A program made the translations under genes and the position numbers. A stretch of DNA of 64,000 bases, from the NCBI RefSeq assembly GCF_004403395.1, contig NZ_SOGN01000018.1, forward strand, positions 18,071-82,070. The letters are read 5' to 3'. Origin of the DNA: Cryobacterium cheniae. Its GTDB lineage: Bacteria > Actinomycetota > Actinomycetes > Actinomycetales > Microbacteriaceae. The notes under the pieces are model-generated. The model saw only the letters and a program-made list of their open reading frames with translations, was not told the DNA's origin and made no database searches. Each line of letters begins with the position of its first letter. Position 1 is the first letter of the stretch. Shown in pieces: positions 8,384 through 16,953 of the stretch.

Positions 8384-9220
8384 ATGACTCGAACCGTTTC
8401 CGGAGCCCTTGTGCTGATTACCGGTGCCGCCAGCGGCATGGGCCGCCTCTATGCCGAGCGGGCCGTCGCCGAAGGAGCGAAGGCCGTGATCCTCTGGGAC
8501 CGTGACGCCGGGGCGCTGACCCGCGTCGCCGGCATCCTCGGTGATCGGGCCGGCGAGGGCACTCTCGTGGCCCCGTATGTCGTGGACATCGCCGACCTCG
8601 GCGCGATCGCGCAGTCCGCCCAGCGGGTGCGCACGGAGGTCGGCGACCCGGACATCGTGATCAACAACGCCGGCATCGTGCGCGGGGCCTTCTTCTGGGA
8701 GCATGACAACGGTGCCGACACCCGGCCGACCATGCAGATCAACGCCCTCGCGCCGATGTACATCACCCGCGAGTTCCTGCCGGCGATGATGGCCAACCGT
8801 GGTCGGGAGTCGCGGATCGTGAACATCGCATCGGCGGCCGGGATGCTCTCGAACCCCCGAATGAGCGTCTATGCGGCGTCGAAGGCCGCCCTGATCGGGT
8901 GGAGCGACTCGCTGCGACTGGAACTGCGGCAGCAGCGGTTCGGGCAGGTGAAAGTCACGACAGTCAGCCCCAGCTATATTTCGACAGGCATGTTCGAGGG
9001 CGCCCGCGGCCCGCTGCTGACGCCGGTGATGACCCCGGAGTACGTGGTCGACCGGGTCTGGCACGCGATGCTCGCCGGAACGCCCCTGCTCACCATGCCC
9101 TGGACGGTCCAGCTGTCGAAGGTGGCCCGCGGGCTGCTGCCGCTGCCTCTCTGGGACCTGGTCGCCGGACGTGTCTTCGGTGTCTACGGCTCCATGGACA
9201 AGTTCACCGGCCGCCCCTGA
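8384..9220 (+). CDS. SDR family oxidoreductase (retinol dehydrogenase-like)
   Basis: A 278-residue classical short-chain dehydrogenase. The cofactor motif is TGAASGMG near residues 13-20, NNAGIV lies at about 90-95, and the catalytic residues are Ser in NIASAAGM and YAASK. The C-terminal region is longer than average and contains hydrophobic stretches (LSKVARGLLPLPLWDL) like membrane-associated retinol/steroid dehydrogenase relatives. The substrate is unknown. ATG 8384 is used because the family N-terminus begins there and purine-rich GGGATGATGGGG precedes it; the frame is open upstream without homology. It is monocistronic and diverges from the Gly-rich-tail protein. Confidence 0.85.
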   Translation: MTRTVSGALVLITGAASGMGRLYAERAVAEGAKAVILWDRDAGALTRVAGILGDRAGEGTLVAPYVVDIADLGAIAQSAQRVRTEVGDPDIVINNAGIVRGAFFWEHDNGADTRPTMQINALAPMYITREFLPAMMANRGRESRIVNIASAAGMLSNPRMSVYAASKAALIGWSDSLRLELRQQRFGQVKVTTVSPSYISTGMFEGARGPLLTPVMTPEYVVDRVWHAMLAGTPLLTMPWTVQLSKVARGLLPLPLWDLVAGRVFGVYGSMDKFTGRP

Positions 9221-9225
9221 CCCAT

Positions 9226-9525
9226 TCCCGCCCGTCCGATGCCTCTGTGAAAAGTCGTTCGTCGCGGCCGACGTTGACGATCTGGCCGTCTGCGGCGATC
9301 TGGTCGGTGGTGCGCGGGAAGTAGGCCCGCTTCTCCCGCGCGGAAATGCCCGCCTCGTCGAGCCGGTCGCGCAGTCGCCTCGCGAGGTTGAAGACGTGGT
9401 CTGCGTTCAGCGACGAGGCCTCGCCGAGGAGGGGCTCGAGGACGGTGCTGAGTTTATCGGCGGTGACGGCGGCATCAATCTGCCCGAGACCCGCGCGGAT
9501 GGACTTTCGACAACCGGACACGCTC
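9226..9525 (-). pseudogene. fragment of a DUF222 (13E12-type) HNH endonuclease gene
   Basis: The minus strand here encodes SIRAGLGQIDAAVTADK, SLNADHVFNLARRLRDRLD and EAGISAREKRAY in one frame. This is the order and spacing of the middle part of the DUF222 domain in the actinobacterial 13E12-like repeat family. No N-terminal part and no C-terminal HNH motif (CRFPGC...) is present, and the reading frame soon degenerates into RGGR and stops. It is best read as a remnant left in the gap between the SDR and YwqK genes. It accounts for the roughly 330-bp spacer. A second remnant of the same family lies at 40409-40920. Confidence 0.6.
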
Positions 9526-9550
9526 GACCACCGGGCGGGGTGGCGGCGGG

Positions 9551-9901
9551 CTAGCGGAAGGTGTGGGACTTCCGGAGGGACCCGTCGGGATTGTAGAAAG
9601 CCCAGTCGCCGGTGCGCCTGCCGGCACGCCACGCCCCCTCGTCCAGGAGGGATCCGTTCTCGTGCCAGCGTTGCCAGGGGCCATCCTGCTTGCCCTCGAC
9701 GAAGTCGCCCCTCTGGAGCAGCTCGCCGTTCTCCCGCCACCAGGTCCAGCGACCGTCGAACTCGCCGTGAACGAAGGTGCCCTCGGCCTTGAGCTGGCCG
9801 TTGCGGTACCAATTACGCCACGGTCCATGCTTCCTGCCGGCGACGATGGGTCCCTCGCCCATGAGTGTCCCGTCTTGATACGTGTCCCGCTGAATCGTCA
9901 T
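9551..9901 (-). CDS. YwqK/MORN-like repeat protein
   Basis: A 116-residue protein made of about five repeats of roughly 23 residues with the pattern G-x-W-x-x-W-Y/H-x-N-G-x-L-x-x-E-G: GPWRNWYRNGQLKAEG, GRWTWWRENGELLQRG, GPWQRWHENGSLLDEG. This is the MORN-variant repeat found in proteins annotated as YwqK-family antitoxins. In Bacillus YwqK counteracts the YwqJ deaminase toxin; no toxin gene is adjacent here, so an antitoxin role is unproven. The ATG has GGAGG 6 nt upstream. It is divergent from the ribose operon. Confidence 0.8.
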   Translation of the reverse strand: MTIQRDTYQDGTLMGEGPIVAGRKHGPWRNWYRNGQLKAEGTFVHGEFDGRWTWWRENGELLQRGDFVEGKQDGPWQRWHENGSLLDEGAWRAGRRTGDWAFYNPDGSLRKSHTFR

Positions 9902-9997
9902 GGTCGCCTCCCGCGCTGTACCGGCATGCTACTTCTGTGAGTCGCAGAGCCCGAGGGCGGGCACCCGACCGGCGCAATCTTTTTTTGCGTGGACACA

Positions 9998-10027
9998 TTG
10001 ACAGCCCCGTTCGAAGAGAACTAGTAT
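9998..10027 (+). promoter_or_regulatory. promoter of the ribose operon
   Basis: TTGACA at 9998-10003 matches the -35 consensus exactly. An 18-bp spacer precedes TAGTAT (10022-10027), a 4/6 match to the -10 consensus. The 28-bp palindromic operator starts at the last base of the -10 box, so repressor binding would block initiation. It reads into rbsR. Confidence 0.7.
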
Positions 10028-10054
10028 GGAATCGTTTCCATGGAAACGATTCCA
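10027..10054. promoter_or_regulatory. LacI-family (RbsR) operator, 28-bp perfect palindrome
   Basis: The 28-bp sequence is a perfect dyad centred on the CCATGG between 10038 and 10043. Each half (GGAATCGTTTCC and GGAAACGATTCC) is itself an imperfect dyad around a central CpG, the usual form of a LacI-type site, so two sites with centres 14 bp apart may overlap here. It sits immediately downstream of the -10 box and 45 bp before rbsR, implying autorepression and ribose induction of the whole operon. Confidence 0.8.
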
Positions 10055-10098
10055 CGACCACAACAACAGGTGCCCGCACGAACACGAAGAGGTGAGAG

Positions 10099-11130
10099 AT
10101 GGTTGCCATCACGATCAAGGATGTCGCCGCACTCGCCGGCGTCTCCGTGGCCACCGCCTCCCGGGTCCTCTCCGGCAGCCCGGCCACCTCGCCCGAGGCT
10201 CGGGCCAGCGTCGTAACCGCGGCCGCCCAGCTCGACTACCGGCCCAACGCCCAGGCGCGGGCCCTGCGCCGCACCCACACCGAATCCATCGGCCTGCTGG
10301 TGTCGGATGTGCGCAACCCCTTCTTCGCCGACCTCGCCCACACGGTGGAACAGGCCGCCCTGGCGGCCGGTTACGTCACCCTGCTCGGCAACGCGAACGA
10401 GCGCAAGGAACAGCAGGACCGGTACCTGGAAACCCTGATCTCCAGGCGGGTGGACGGCATCGTCGTGGCCCCGCTCGGGGACGGGAGCGGCAGCATCCGT
10501 TCGCTGATCAAGCGCAGGATCCCCACGGTCTTCGTGGACCGCACCGTGGACGGCCTCGACGTGCCGAGCGTGACCACCGACAGCGAAACCGGCATCCGCC
10601 AGGCCGTGGCCCACCTCGCCGCCGTCGGTCACACCCGCATCGGCTACATCTCGGGCCCGCAGGCCACCTCGACCGGACGGGACCGGTTCGCCGCCTTCAC
10701 CCGCGCCGTGGCCGACCTCGGCCTCAGCCAGGACCCCGAGCTGGTCTACTTCGGGGACTTCCAGGCGGCCAGCGGTTCCCTGGGCGTTCACGCACTGCTC
10801 GAACTGCGCCGGCCACCCACGGCCCTGCTCGCCGCCGACAGCCCGATGGCCGTGGGCGCGATCGCCATCCTGCACAAGCGCGGGCTGCGCATCGGCCGCG
10901 ACATCGCATTGATCGCGTTCGACGACATCGAGTGGTTCGCACTGCTCGACCCGGCGTTGAGCGTCATCTCGCACAGCGTCGAGGACATGGGCCGGATCGC
11001 GGTGAAGATGCTGCTCGAAGTCATCGGCGGCGGCAGCCCCGAATCGGTGGTGCTTCCCAGCGAACTGCTCATCCGGGAGTCGTCGTCGGCGCCCGCCCCA
11101 GGCGCACCCATCTCCCCAGAATTCGTCTAA
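10099..11130 (+). CDS. rbsR: LacI family repressor of the ribose operon
   Basis: A 343-residue DNA-binding regulator. Residues 5-26 carry the LacI helix-turn-helix (IKDVAALAGVSVATASRVLS), with the hinge helix near YRPNAQARALR. The rest is a periplasmic-binding-protein-like sensor (SIGLLVSDVRNPFFADLA, FDDIEWFALLDP). It is probably a ribose-responsive repressor, judged from its position as first gene of a complete rbs operon. The ATG is preceded by GAAGAGGTG. The upstream 28-bp palindrome is the obvious target, giving autoregulation. It is followed 34 bp later by rbsA. Confidence 0.9.
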   Translation: MVAITIKDVAALAGVSVATASRVLSGSPATSPEARASVVTAAAQLDYRPNAQARALRRTHTESIGLLVSDVRNPFFADLAHTVEQAALAAGYVTLLGNANERKEQQDRYLETLISRRVDGIVVAPLGDGSGSIRSLIKRRIPTVFVDRTVDGLDVPSVTTDSETGIRQAVAHLAAVGHTRIGYISGPQATSTGRDRFAAFTRAVADLGLSQDPELVYFGDFQAASGSLGVHALLELRRPPTALLAADSPMAVGAIAILHKRGLRIGRDIALIAFDDIEWFALLDPALSVISHSVEDMGRIAVKMLLEVIGGGSPESVVLPSELLIRESSSAPAPGAPISPEFV

Positions 11131-11164
11131 CCCTCAGCCGGGCCGAGCCCGAGGAAGAACTGAT

Positions 11165-12679
11165 ATGAGTCAACAACCACTGGTCACCCTGCAGAACGTG
11201 GGCAAGACCTTCGGACCGGTGACGGTCATCAAGGACGTCACCGTCAGCGTCTACGCCGGTCAGGTGCAGGTTCTGCTGGGCGAGAACGGCGCCGGCAAGT
11301 CCACCCTGATCAAGATGATGGCGGGGGTTTACCAGCCGGATGCGGGCCACATCGTGGTGGACGGTCAGACGGTCACCCTGCCGACCACCCGCGCGGCCGA
11401 GGAACTCGGCATCGCCACGATCCATCAGGAACTGAACCTCGTTTCCACCATGAGCATCGCTGAGAACGTCATGCTCGGGCGGATGCCCACCAAGCACGGC
11501 CTGGTCGACCGTGGCGCCCTGCGCAACCGGGCACGCGCGGCCCTCGCCCTGATCGGCCTCGACGTCGGCGTCGACACCCTGGTCGGGGACCTCGGCATCG
11601 CCCAGCAGCAGCTGGTCGAGATCGCCAAGGCGTTGAGCATCAACGCCCGCATCCTGATCCTGGACGAGCCCACCGCGGCGCTGACCCGTCACGAGACCGA
11701 GAGCCTGTTCGCCGTGATGGCCGACCTGCGCCGCCGCGGAGTGGGCATGCTGTTCATCAGCCACCACCTCGACGAGATCGCCGAAGTCGGCGACACCGTC
11801 ACCGTGCTGCGCGACGGCGAGTTCATCGCCGAGGTTCCCGCCTCCACCCCCGAAGACGAGCTCGTGAAGCTCATGGTCGGCCGCAGCATCGAGGACCAGT
11901 ACCCGCGGGCGACCGGCGCAGTGAGCCAGACGGCCGAGATCCTCACGGTGGACCACCTCACCTCCACCGGCTCGTTCGATGACATCACCTTCAGCGTCAA
12001 GGCCGGCGAGGTGCTCGGCATCGCCGGGCTGGTCGGCGCCGGACGCACCGAACTGATCCGCGCCATCGCCGGGGTCGACCGGTACACTTCCGGCACGGTC
12101 GCCGTGCGCGGCCAGAACCTGCCGAACGGCAGCATCCAGGCGGCAATCGCCGCGGGCATCGGGCACGTGCCCGAAGACCGCAAGGGACAGGGGTTGGTGC
12201 TCGAGGCATCCGTCAACGACAACCTCGGCTACGCCACCCTCTCCTCCACGGCCAAACTGGGCCTGGTCGACTTCGCGGGCCAGCGACGCCGGGCCGGCGA
12301 GGTGGCGAAAAAACTGCGCATCCGGATGCACACCATCGACCAGCCGATCGGCGCACTCTCCGGAGGCAACCAGCAGAAGGCCGTGTTCGGCCGCTGGATC
12401 ATCGCCGCCTCCACGGTACTGCTGCTCGACGAGCCCACCCGCGGTGTCGACGTGGGCGCCAAAGTCGAGATCTACGAGCTGATGAACGCGATCACGGAGG
12501 CCGGGGGATCCATTCTCATGGTCTCCAGCGAGCTGCCCGAGATTCTCGGTATGAGCGATCGCATCCTCGTGATGCGCGACGGCCGGCTCGCCGGCGAACT
12601 CACCGCGGCCGAGGCCACCCAAGACGCAGTTATGACACTCGCCGCCCGCGATGTCGACGAGAATCACGAACAGAGATAG
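11165..12679 (+). CDS. rbsA: ribose ABC transporter ATP-binding protein
   Basis: A 504-residue tandem ABC ATPase of the carbohydrate CUT2 family that energises ribose uptake. The N-terminal domain has Walker A GENGAGKST and Walker B ILILDEPTAAL. The C-terminal domain has the degenerate Walker A GLVGAGRTEL, the signature LSGGNQQKA and Walker B VLLLDEPTRGVD. One functional and one degenerate P-loop is the family norm. It lies in the cytoplasm docked on RbsC. ATG 11165 begins directly after GAAGAACTGAT. The gene is followed by rbsC after 11 bp. Confidence 0.95.
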   Translation: MSQQPLVTLQNVGKTFGPVTVIKDVTVSVYAGQVQVLLGENGAGKSTLIKMMAGVYQPDAGHIVVDGQTVTLPTTRAAEELGIATIHQELNLVSTMSIAENVMLGRMPTKHGLVDRGALRNRARAALALIGLDVGVDTLVGDLGIAQQQLVEIAKALSINARILILDEPTAALTRHETESLFAVMADLRRRGVGMLFISHHLDEIAEVGDTVTVLRDGEFIAEVPASTPEDELVKLMVGRSIEDQYPRATGAVSQTAEILTVDHLTSTGSFDDITFSVKAGEVLGIAGLVGAGRTELIRAIAGVDRYTSGTVAVRGQNLPNGSIQAAIAAGIGHVPEDRKGQGLVLEASVNDNLGYATLSSTAKLGLVDFAGQRRRAGEVAKKLRIRMHTIDQPIGALSGGNQQKAVFGRWIIAASTVLLLDEPTRGVDVGAKVEIYELMNAITEAGGSILMVSSELPEILGMSDRILVMRDGRLAGELTAAEATQDAVMTLAARDVDENHEQR

Positions 12680-12690
12680 GGAACCACACC

Positions 12691-13662
12691 ATGTCCACCA
12701 CAACCCTGCCGGCGAAGCGCCGCGGCCTCGACTACAAGAAATTCCTCGCCAACAACGGTGCCCTCGTCGGACTCGTCGTGCTCTGCCTCGCCCTGTTCAT
12801 TGCGACTCCCGACTTCCTGACCGCACAGAATCTGCTCAACATCGGCATCCAGGTGTCCACGGTGGCCGTGCTGGCCTTCGGGATGACCTTCGTCATCGTG
12901 GCCGGCGGGATCGACCTCTCGGTGGGTGCCGTGGCGGCCCTGTCGGCCATGTCGTCGGGCTGGATGTTCGCCAGCGCCGGCCTCCCCGGCTGGCTCGCCC
13001 TCCTCGGTGGCCTGTTCATCGGGGCCCTGGCCGGCACCATCAACGGTCTGGCCAACGCTTACGGCAAACTGCCCTCCTTCATTGCCACGCTCGCCATGCT
13101 CAGCGTGGCCCGTGGGCTGACCCTGGTCATCTCCGACGGCCGCCCGATCAAGATGCCGGCCGAGGTCTCCTTCCTCGGTGGCAACCTGGGTCCGGTCCCG
13201 ATGCCCATCATCATCCTCGTGCTCGCCGCCCTGGCCGCCTCCTTCCTGCTCAACCGCACGGTGATCGGCCGCTCGATGTACGCGGTCGGTGGCAACGCCG
13301 AAGCCGCCCGGCTTTCGGGCCTGCCGGTCAAGCGCATCCTCGTCACCGTCTTCGCCCTGGCCGGCCTGTTCGCTGCCCTCGCCGGGCTGTTGCTCGCCGG
13401 GCGCCTCGACTCCGCGCAGCCTCAGGCCGCTGCCGGCTACGAACTCGACGCCATCGCGGCCGTCGTGATCGGCGGCGCCTCCCTCGCCGGCGGTCTCGGC
13501 AAGATCTCGGGCACCTTCGTCGGCGCCCTCGTGCTCGTCGTCATCCGCAACGGGCTCAACCTGCTGAACGTGACGTCGTTCTGGCAGCAGGTCGTGATCG
13601 GCCTCGTGATCGCCCTCGCAGTGGGCATCGACGTGCTGCGCCGCAAGACCCGTAGCAGCTGA
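12691..13662 (+). CDS. rbsC: ribose ABC transporter permease
   Basis: A 323-residue polytopic membrane protein with about 8-10 helices; the N-terminal 25 residues are cytoplasmic. Family features include GMTFVIVAGGIDLSVGAV, INGLANAYGKLPSFIATLA, a cytoplasmic loop with YAVGGNAEAARLSG (the EAA-like ATPase contact), and GGASLAGGLGKISGTFVGA. It forms the channel for ribose with RbsA and RbsB. The start ATG has AGGGAA upstream. A 77-bp spacer containing (TCCA)4 at about 13706-13721 separates it from rbsB. Confidence 0.95.
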   Translation: MSTTTLPAKRRGLDYKKFLANNGALVGLVVLCLALFIATPDFLTAQNLLNIGIQVSTVAVLAFGMTFVIVAGGIDLSVGAVAALSAMSSGWMFASAGLPGWLALLGGLFIGALAGTINGLANAYGKLPSFIATLAMLSVARGLTLVISDGRPIKMPAEVSFLGGNLGPVPMPIIILVLAALAASFLLNRTVIGRSMYAVGGNAEAARLSGLPVKRILVTVFALAGLFAALAGLLLAGRLDSAQPQAAAGYELDAIAAVVIGGASLAGGLGKISGTFVGALVLVVIRNGLNLLNVTSFWQQVVIGLVIALAVGIDVLRRKTRSS

Positions 13663-13739
13663 CCTGGCCGACGCCCGGCATCCGTTACCCAACAACCGTT
13701 CCCTCCATCCATCCATCCATACCCACAAAGGAATACACC

Positions 13740-14684
13740 ATGAAGTCCTCCTCATTTCGCAAAATCGCGGCACTGACCGCCACCGCCGCACTGATCCTGG
13801 TGGGCACCACGGCCTGCGGCCGCGGCGGCGGGGACGAGGCGTCCGGCACGAAGATCGTGATGGCCCTCTCCACGCTGAACAACCCGTTCTTCGTGGAGCT
13901 GCGCGACGGCGCACAGGCTGCCGCCGACGAGGCCGGCGTGCAGCTGAACATCGTCGACGCGCAGAACGACTCGGCCACGCAGGCCAACCAGCTCGCCACC
14001 GCCGCCTCGGGCGGCACCAAGGCCGTCATCGTGAACCCGGTCGACTCCGACGCCGCCTCCTCCTCCGTGAACGAGCTGCTCAGCGCCGACATCCCCGTCA
14101 TCGGGGTCGACCGCACCGTCAACGGCGCCGACCTGAACTCGCTCGTCGCGAGCGACAATGTGGCCGGAGGCCGTCAGGCCGCCGACGAACTCGCCAAGGC
14201 CATGGGCGAAAAGGGCAGCGTCATCCAGCTGCAGGGTGTCTCCGGCACCTCGGCCAGCCGCGACCGCGGCCAGGGTTTCGAAGAGGGCATGAAGGCCTAC
14301 CCGGACATCACCGTGGTGGCCAAGCAGACCGCCAACTTCGACCGTGCCGCCGCGCTCGACGTGACCACGAACCTGCTGCAGTCCAACCCCGGCGTGACCG
14401 GCCTCTTCGCCGAGAACGACGAAATGGCCCTCGGCGCCATCCAGGCGCTCGGCTCGCGTGCCGGCACCGAGGTCTCGGTCGTCGGTTTCGACGGCACGTC
14501 CGACGGACTCGCCGCCATCGAGGCAGGCACCCTGGTCGCCACCATCGCGCAGCAGCCGGCCGAACTCGGCAAGCTCTCCGTTGAACTCGCCATCAAGGCC
14601 ATCGCGGGCGACAAGATCGAGAAGACCGTCCCGGTTGAGGTCGTCTCCGTCACGAAGACGAATGTCGGCGACTTCAGCAAGTGA
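13740..14684 (+). CDS. rbsB: ribose-binding lipoprotein
   Basis: A 314-residue extracytoplasmic solute-binding protein. The signal peptide KIAALTATAALILVG ends in the lipobox GTTAC, so the mature protein should be lipid-anchored at Cys about 27. The ligand-binding fold is typical: MALSTLNNPFFVELRDGA, AVIVNPVDSDA, GVDRTVNGAD and LFAENDEMALGAI. It delivers ribose to RbsAC. The last codon and stop overlap the GTG start of rbsK by 4 bp (GTGA), indicating translational coupling. Confidence 0.95.
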   Translation: MKSSSFRKIAALTATAALILVGTTACGRGGGDEASGTKIVMALSTLNNPFFVELRDGAQAAADEAGVQLNIVDAQNDSATQANQLATAASGGTKAVIVNPVDSDAASSSVNELLSADIPVIGVDRTVNGADLNSLVASDNVAGGRQAADELAKAMGEKGSVIQLQGVSGTSASRDRGQGFEEGMKAYPDITVVAKQTANFDRAAALDVTTNLLQSNPGVTGLFAENDEMALGAIQALGSRAGTEVSVVGFDGTSDGLAAIEAGTLVATIAQQPAELGKLSVELAIKAIAGDKIEKTVPVEVVSVTKTNVGDFSK

Positions 14685-15604
14685 GTGACTCCGCCAGCAC
14701 GGTCGTCGTCGTCGGGTCGATCAACGTCGACCAGCTGATCACCATCGAACGCCACCCGCTGCCCGGTGAGACCCTCATCGGAACGTCGATGGAGTTCCTC
14801 CCCGGAGGGAAAGGGGCCAACCAGGCCGTCGCGGCCGCCCAACTGGGCGCCACGGTGCGCATGGTCGGCCTCGTGGGCCGGGACCCGCAGGCCGAGGTCG
14901 CCACCGCGATCCTGACCCGCTCCGGAGTGGACCTGTCGAATGTGCGCGCGGTGGACGGCCCGACCGGGCTGGCCCTCGTCACCGTTGCCGCCGACGGCGA
15001 GAACACCATCGTGATCATCCCCGGCGCCAACGCGCTGATGGGTGCGGAGGCCGTCGAGGCCGGCGCGACCGTCATCGCCGAGGCCGCCGTGGTCGTGCTC
15101 CAGGGTGAGATCCCCGCGGAGGGCATCATGGCGGCACTGCGGTTGGCCACCGGCCGGGTGGTGCTGAACCTGGCGCCCGTGATCGAACTGGATGCCGCGA
15201 GCATCCGCCGGGCCGACCCGCTGGTCGTCAACGAGCACGAGGCTGCCCTCGTGCTCGCGCAGCTCGCCCCGAATACCGTCATCCCCACGGAGGACGCCGA
15301 GCTCGTCGCCCGACTTCTCGATTCGGGCGTTCCCTCGGTTGTGCTCACCCGCGGTGCGAAGGGAGCCATCTGCGCCGACCGGGACGGCACCCACAGCGTG
15401 GCCTCGCCCACCGTCGTCGCCGTGGACAGCTCGGGGGCCGGCGACGCGTTCGTCGGCGCCCTCAGCGCGCAGCTGGCGGCCGGGGCGAGCCTCTCCGAGT
15501 CCGTGCGCCGGGCCGTGCGTGTAGGCGCCTTCGCGGTGCAGTCGCGCGGAACGCAGACGTCCTATCCCACCCTGGACGATGAACTGCCGCGGGTGCGCGC
15601 ATGA
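14681..15604 (+). CDS. rbsK: ribokinase
   Basis: A 307-residue PfkB-family kinase converting D-ribose to ribose-5-phosphate. It has both family signatures: the sugar-binding GGKGANQAVAAAQLGA near residues 45-60 and the ATP/anion-hole motif DSSGAGDAFVGAL near residue 250, whose Asp is the catalytic base. N-terminal VVVVGSINVDQLI fits ribokinase rather than fructokinase. It starts with GTG overlapping the rbsB stop; its own stop overlaps rbsD's ATG (ATGA). Confidence 0.95.
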   Translation: MSDSASTVVVVGSINVDQLITIERHPLPGETLIGTSMEFLPGGKGANQAVAAAQLGATVRMVGLVGRDPQAEVATAILTRSGVDLSNVRAVDGPTGLALVTVAADGENTIVIIPGANALMGAEAVEAGATVIAEAAVVVLQGEIPAEGIMAALRLATGRVVLNLAPVIELDAASIRRADPLVVNEHEAALVLAQLAPNTVIPTEDAELVARLLDSGVPSVVLTRGAKGAICADRDGTHSVASPTVVAVDSSGAGDAFVGALSAQLAAGASLSESVRRAVRVGAFAVQSRGTQTSYPTLDDELPRVRA

Positions 15605-15984
15605 AGCGCCGCGGCATCCTGAACGCCGACCTCGCCGGCGCCCTGGCCCGCCTCGGGCACACCGATGTCGTTCTTCTCGCCGATTGCGGTATGCCGATTC
15701 CCGCCGGTGTTCCCGTGATCGACCTGGCGCTCGTGCACGGTGTGCCGCGTTTCGAGCAGGTGCTCGACGCCCTGCTCGAGGAGATGGTGTTCCAGCACTG
15801 CGTTGCCGCAGTGGAGGCGAAAACCGCCCCCGCGGGAGCGTGGCTGGCAGACCGGTTCGACGGGATCGAGTACATCAGCCACTCCGAGCTGAAGGACCTC
15901 TCGGCCTCGGCCAAGCTCTTCATCCGCTCGGGTGAGGCGACGCCGTATGCGAACGCGGCGCTGGTCTGCGGCGTCTCGTTCTAG
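15601..15984 (+). CDS. rbsD: D-ribose pyranase
   Basis: A 127-residue protein that interconverts beta-pyranose and beta-furanose ribose, providing the furanose form used by ribokinase. Family features are MKRRGILNADLAGALARLGH, LLADCGMPIPAGVPVIDLAL and the C-terminal LFIRSGEATPYANAALVCGV. The length matches the family. It is the last gene of the operon, overlapping rbsK by 4 bp. Only 14 bp separate its stop from the convergent SDR gene and no clear hairpin is present. Confidence 0.93.
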   Translation: MKRRGILNADLAGALARLGHTDVVLLADCGMPIPAGVPVIDLALVHGVPRFEQVLDALLEEMVFQHCVAAVEAKTAPAGAWLADRFDGIEYISHSELKDLSASAKLFIRSGEATPYANAALVCGVSF

Positions 15985-15998
15985 ACGTCTCGTTCCAG

Positions 15999-16880
15999 CT
16001 ACGGGTGACGGATGCTTCCGCCCGCCAACACGGCCCGGTAGCCCTCCCGGTAGGTCGGGTACCTGAACGTGAAACCCGTGCTCAGCAGCAGCCGGTTGCG
16101 GAGGCGCTTGTCGCCTCCGCGCCGGCTGTCGGCCGTTGCGGGCGTGGCGGCGCTTGCGGGCGCGGCGCGTGCTTCCGGTGCCGGTGCCGGCAGGCCGAGC
16201 TCCTCGGCCAGGAAAGCCAGCACCTCGTCACTGCGCACCGGTGCGCTGTCGACGCCGATGTAGACGGCTGCCGGCTCGTCCTCCCGCAGCATCAGATGCA
16301 CGATCGCGGCCGCGGCATCGTCCCGGTGGATGCGGTTCGTGTGCCGAGCCGAGGCGGACACGATGGCGCGGCCTTCCCGCACCTGGGTGATCAGGCGCTC
16401 CCGGCCGGGGCCGTAGATGCCCGCCAGGCGGAAGACGACGGCCGCGGGGATGCGGGCGTGCAGCATCCGTTCGGCTTCGAGCAGAATGGCATCGGTGCCG
16501 GGCCGCGGGTTCGCGGGCGTCTCTTCGTCGACCCAGCTTCCATCGGCCACATCGTAGACGGCGGTCGAGGAGACCAGCAGCACGCGGCGGGGCATGACGC
16601 GGGCCTCGTCGAGGGCGTCGAGGAGGTTGCGCAGACCGTCGACGTAGGCCGCCCGGTAGACCGCGGGACCGCGGTTGCCCGCGGCGAGGGCAACGATCAC
16701 GATCTCGGTGTCGGTCGGCACGACCGGTTTCGCCACGCTGAGGTCGACGGACTGGCCCTCGATGCCCGCAGGGAGCACGGCCACGTTGCGGCGCAGGCCC
16801 ACCACCTTGTGCCCGAGCGCCGCAAAACGCAGGCCGACCTCCGTGCCGACGTCGCCGCACCCTGCTATGAGTACCGTCAT
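15999..16880 (-). CDS. NAD-dependent epimerase-like atypical SDR
   Basis: A 293-residue extended/atypical SDR. The N-terminal nucleotide-binding motif is GCGDVGTEVG. LLVSSTAVYD gives the Ser-containing strand, and RLAGIYGPGRE is the conserved segment after the active site; the usual YxxxK is not evident. This layout resembles E. coli YeeZ-type proteins of unknown activity. An Ala-rich linker (EARAAPASAATPATAD) lies near residue 245. The ATG at 16880 has GGAGGAG 6-7 nt upstream; an apparent upstream extension is noncoding. It is divergent from the PdxH-like gene. Confidence 0.75.
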   Translation of the reverse strand: MTVLIAGCGDVGTEVGLRFAALGHKVVGLRRNVAVLPAGIEGQSVDLSVAKPVVPTDTEIVIVALAAGNRGPAVYRAAYVDGLRNLLDALDEARVMPRRVLLVSSTAVYDVADGSWVDEETPANPRPGTDAILLEAERMLHARIPAAVVFRLAGIYGPGRERLITQVREGRAIVSASARHTNRIHRDDAAAAIVHLMLREDEPAAVYIGVDSAPVRSDEVLAFLAEELGLPAPAPEARAAPASAATPATADSRRGGDKRLRNRLLLSTGFTFRYPTYREGYRAVLAGGSIRHP

Positions 16881-16953
16881 CCCGCTCCTCCGTTTGTCTC
16901 CAACGCTAGCGGCCCTCTCTGAACTCCGACAGCCGGCGCAGTAGGCTCGCGGC

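Noticed and set aside
9976..9988. T-run CTTTTTTTGCG resembling a terminator tail
   Set aside because: It lies between two divergent genes and has no good stem immediately before it; it is more likely part of the AT-rich promoter region of rbs.
11069..12703. 544-residue open frame on the minus strand
   Set aside because: It is antisense to rbsA, with no family features and composition typical of a complement frame.
13706..13721. (TCCA)4 repeat before rbsB as a regulatory site
   Set aside because: A short tetranucleotide run between two operon genes; slippage explains it and no symmetry is present.
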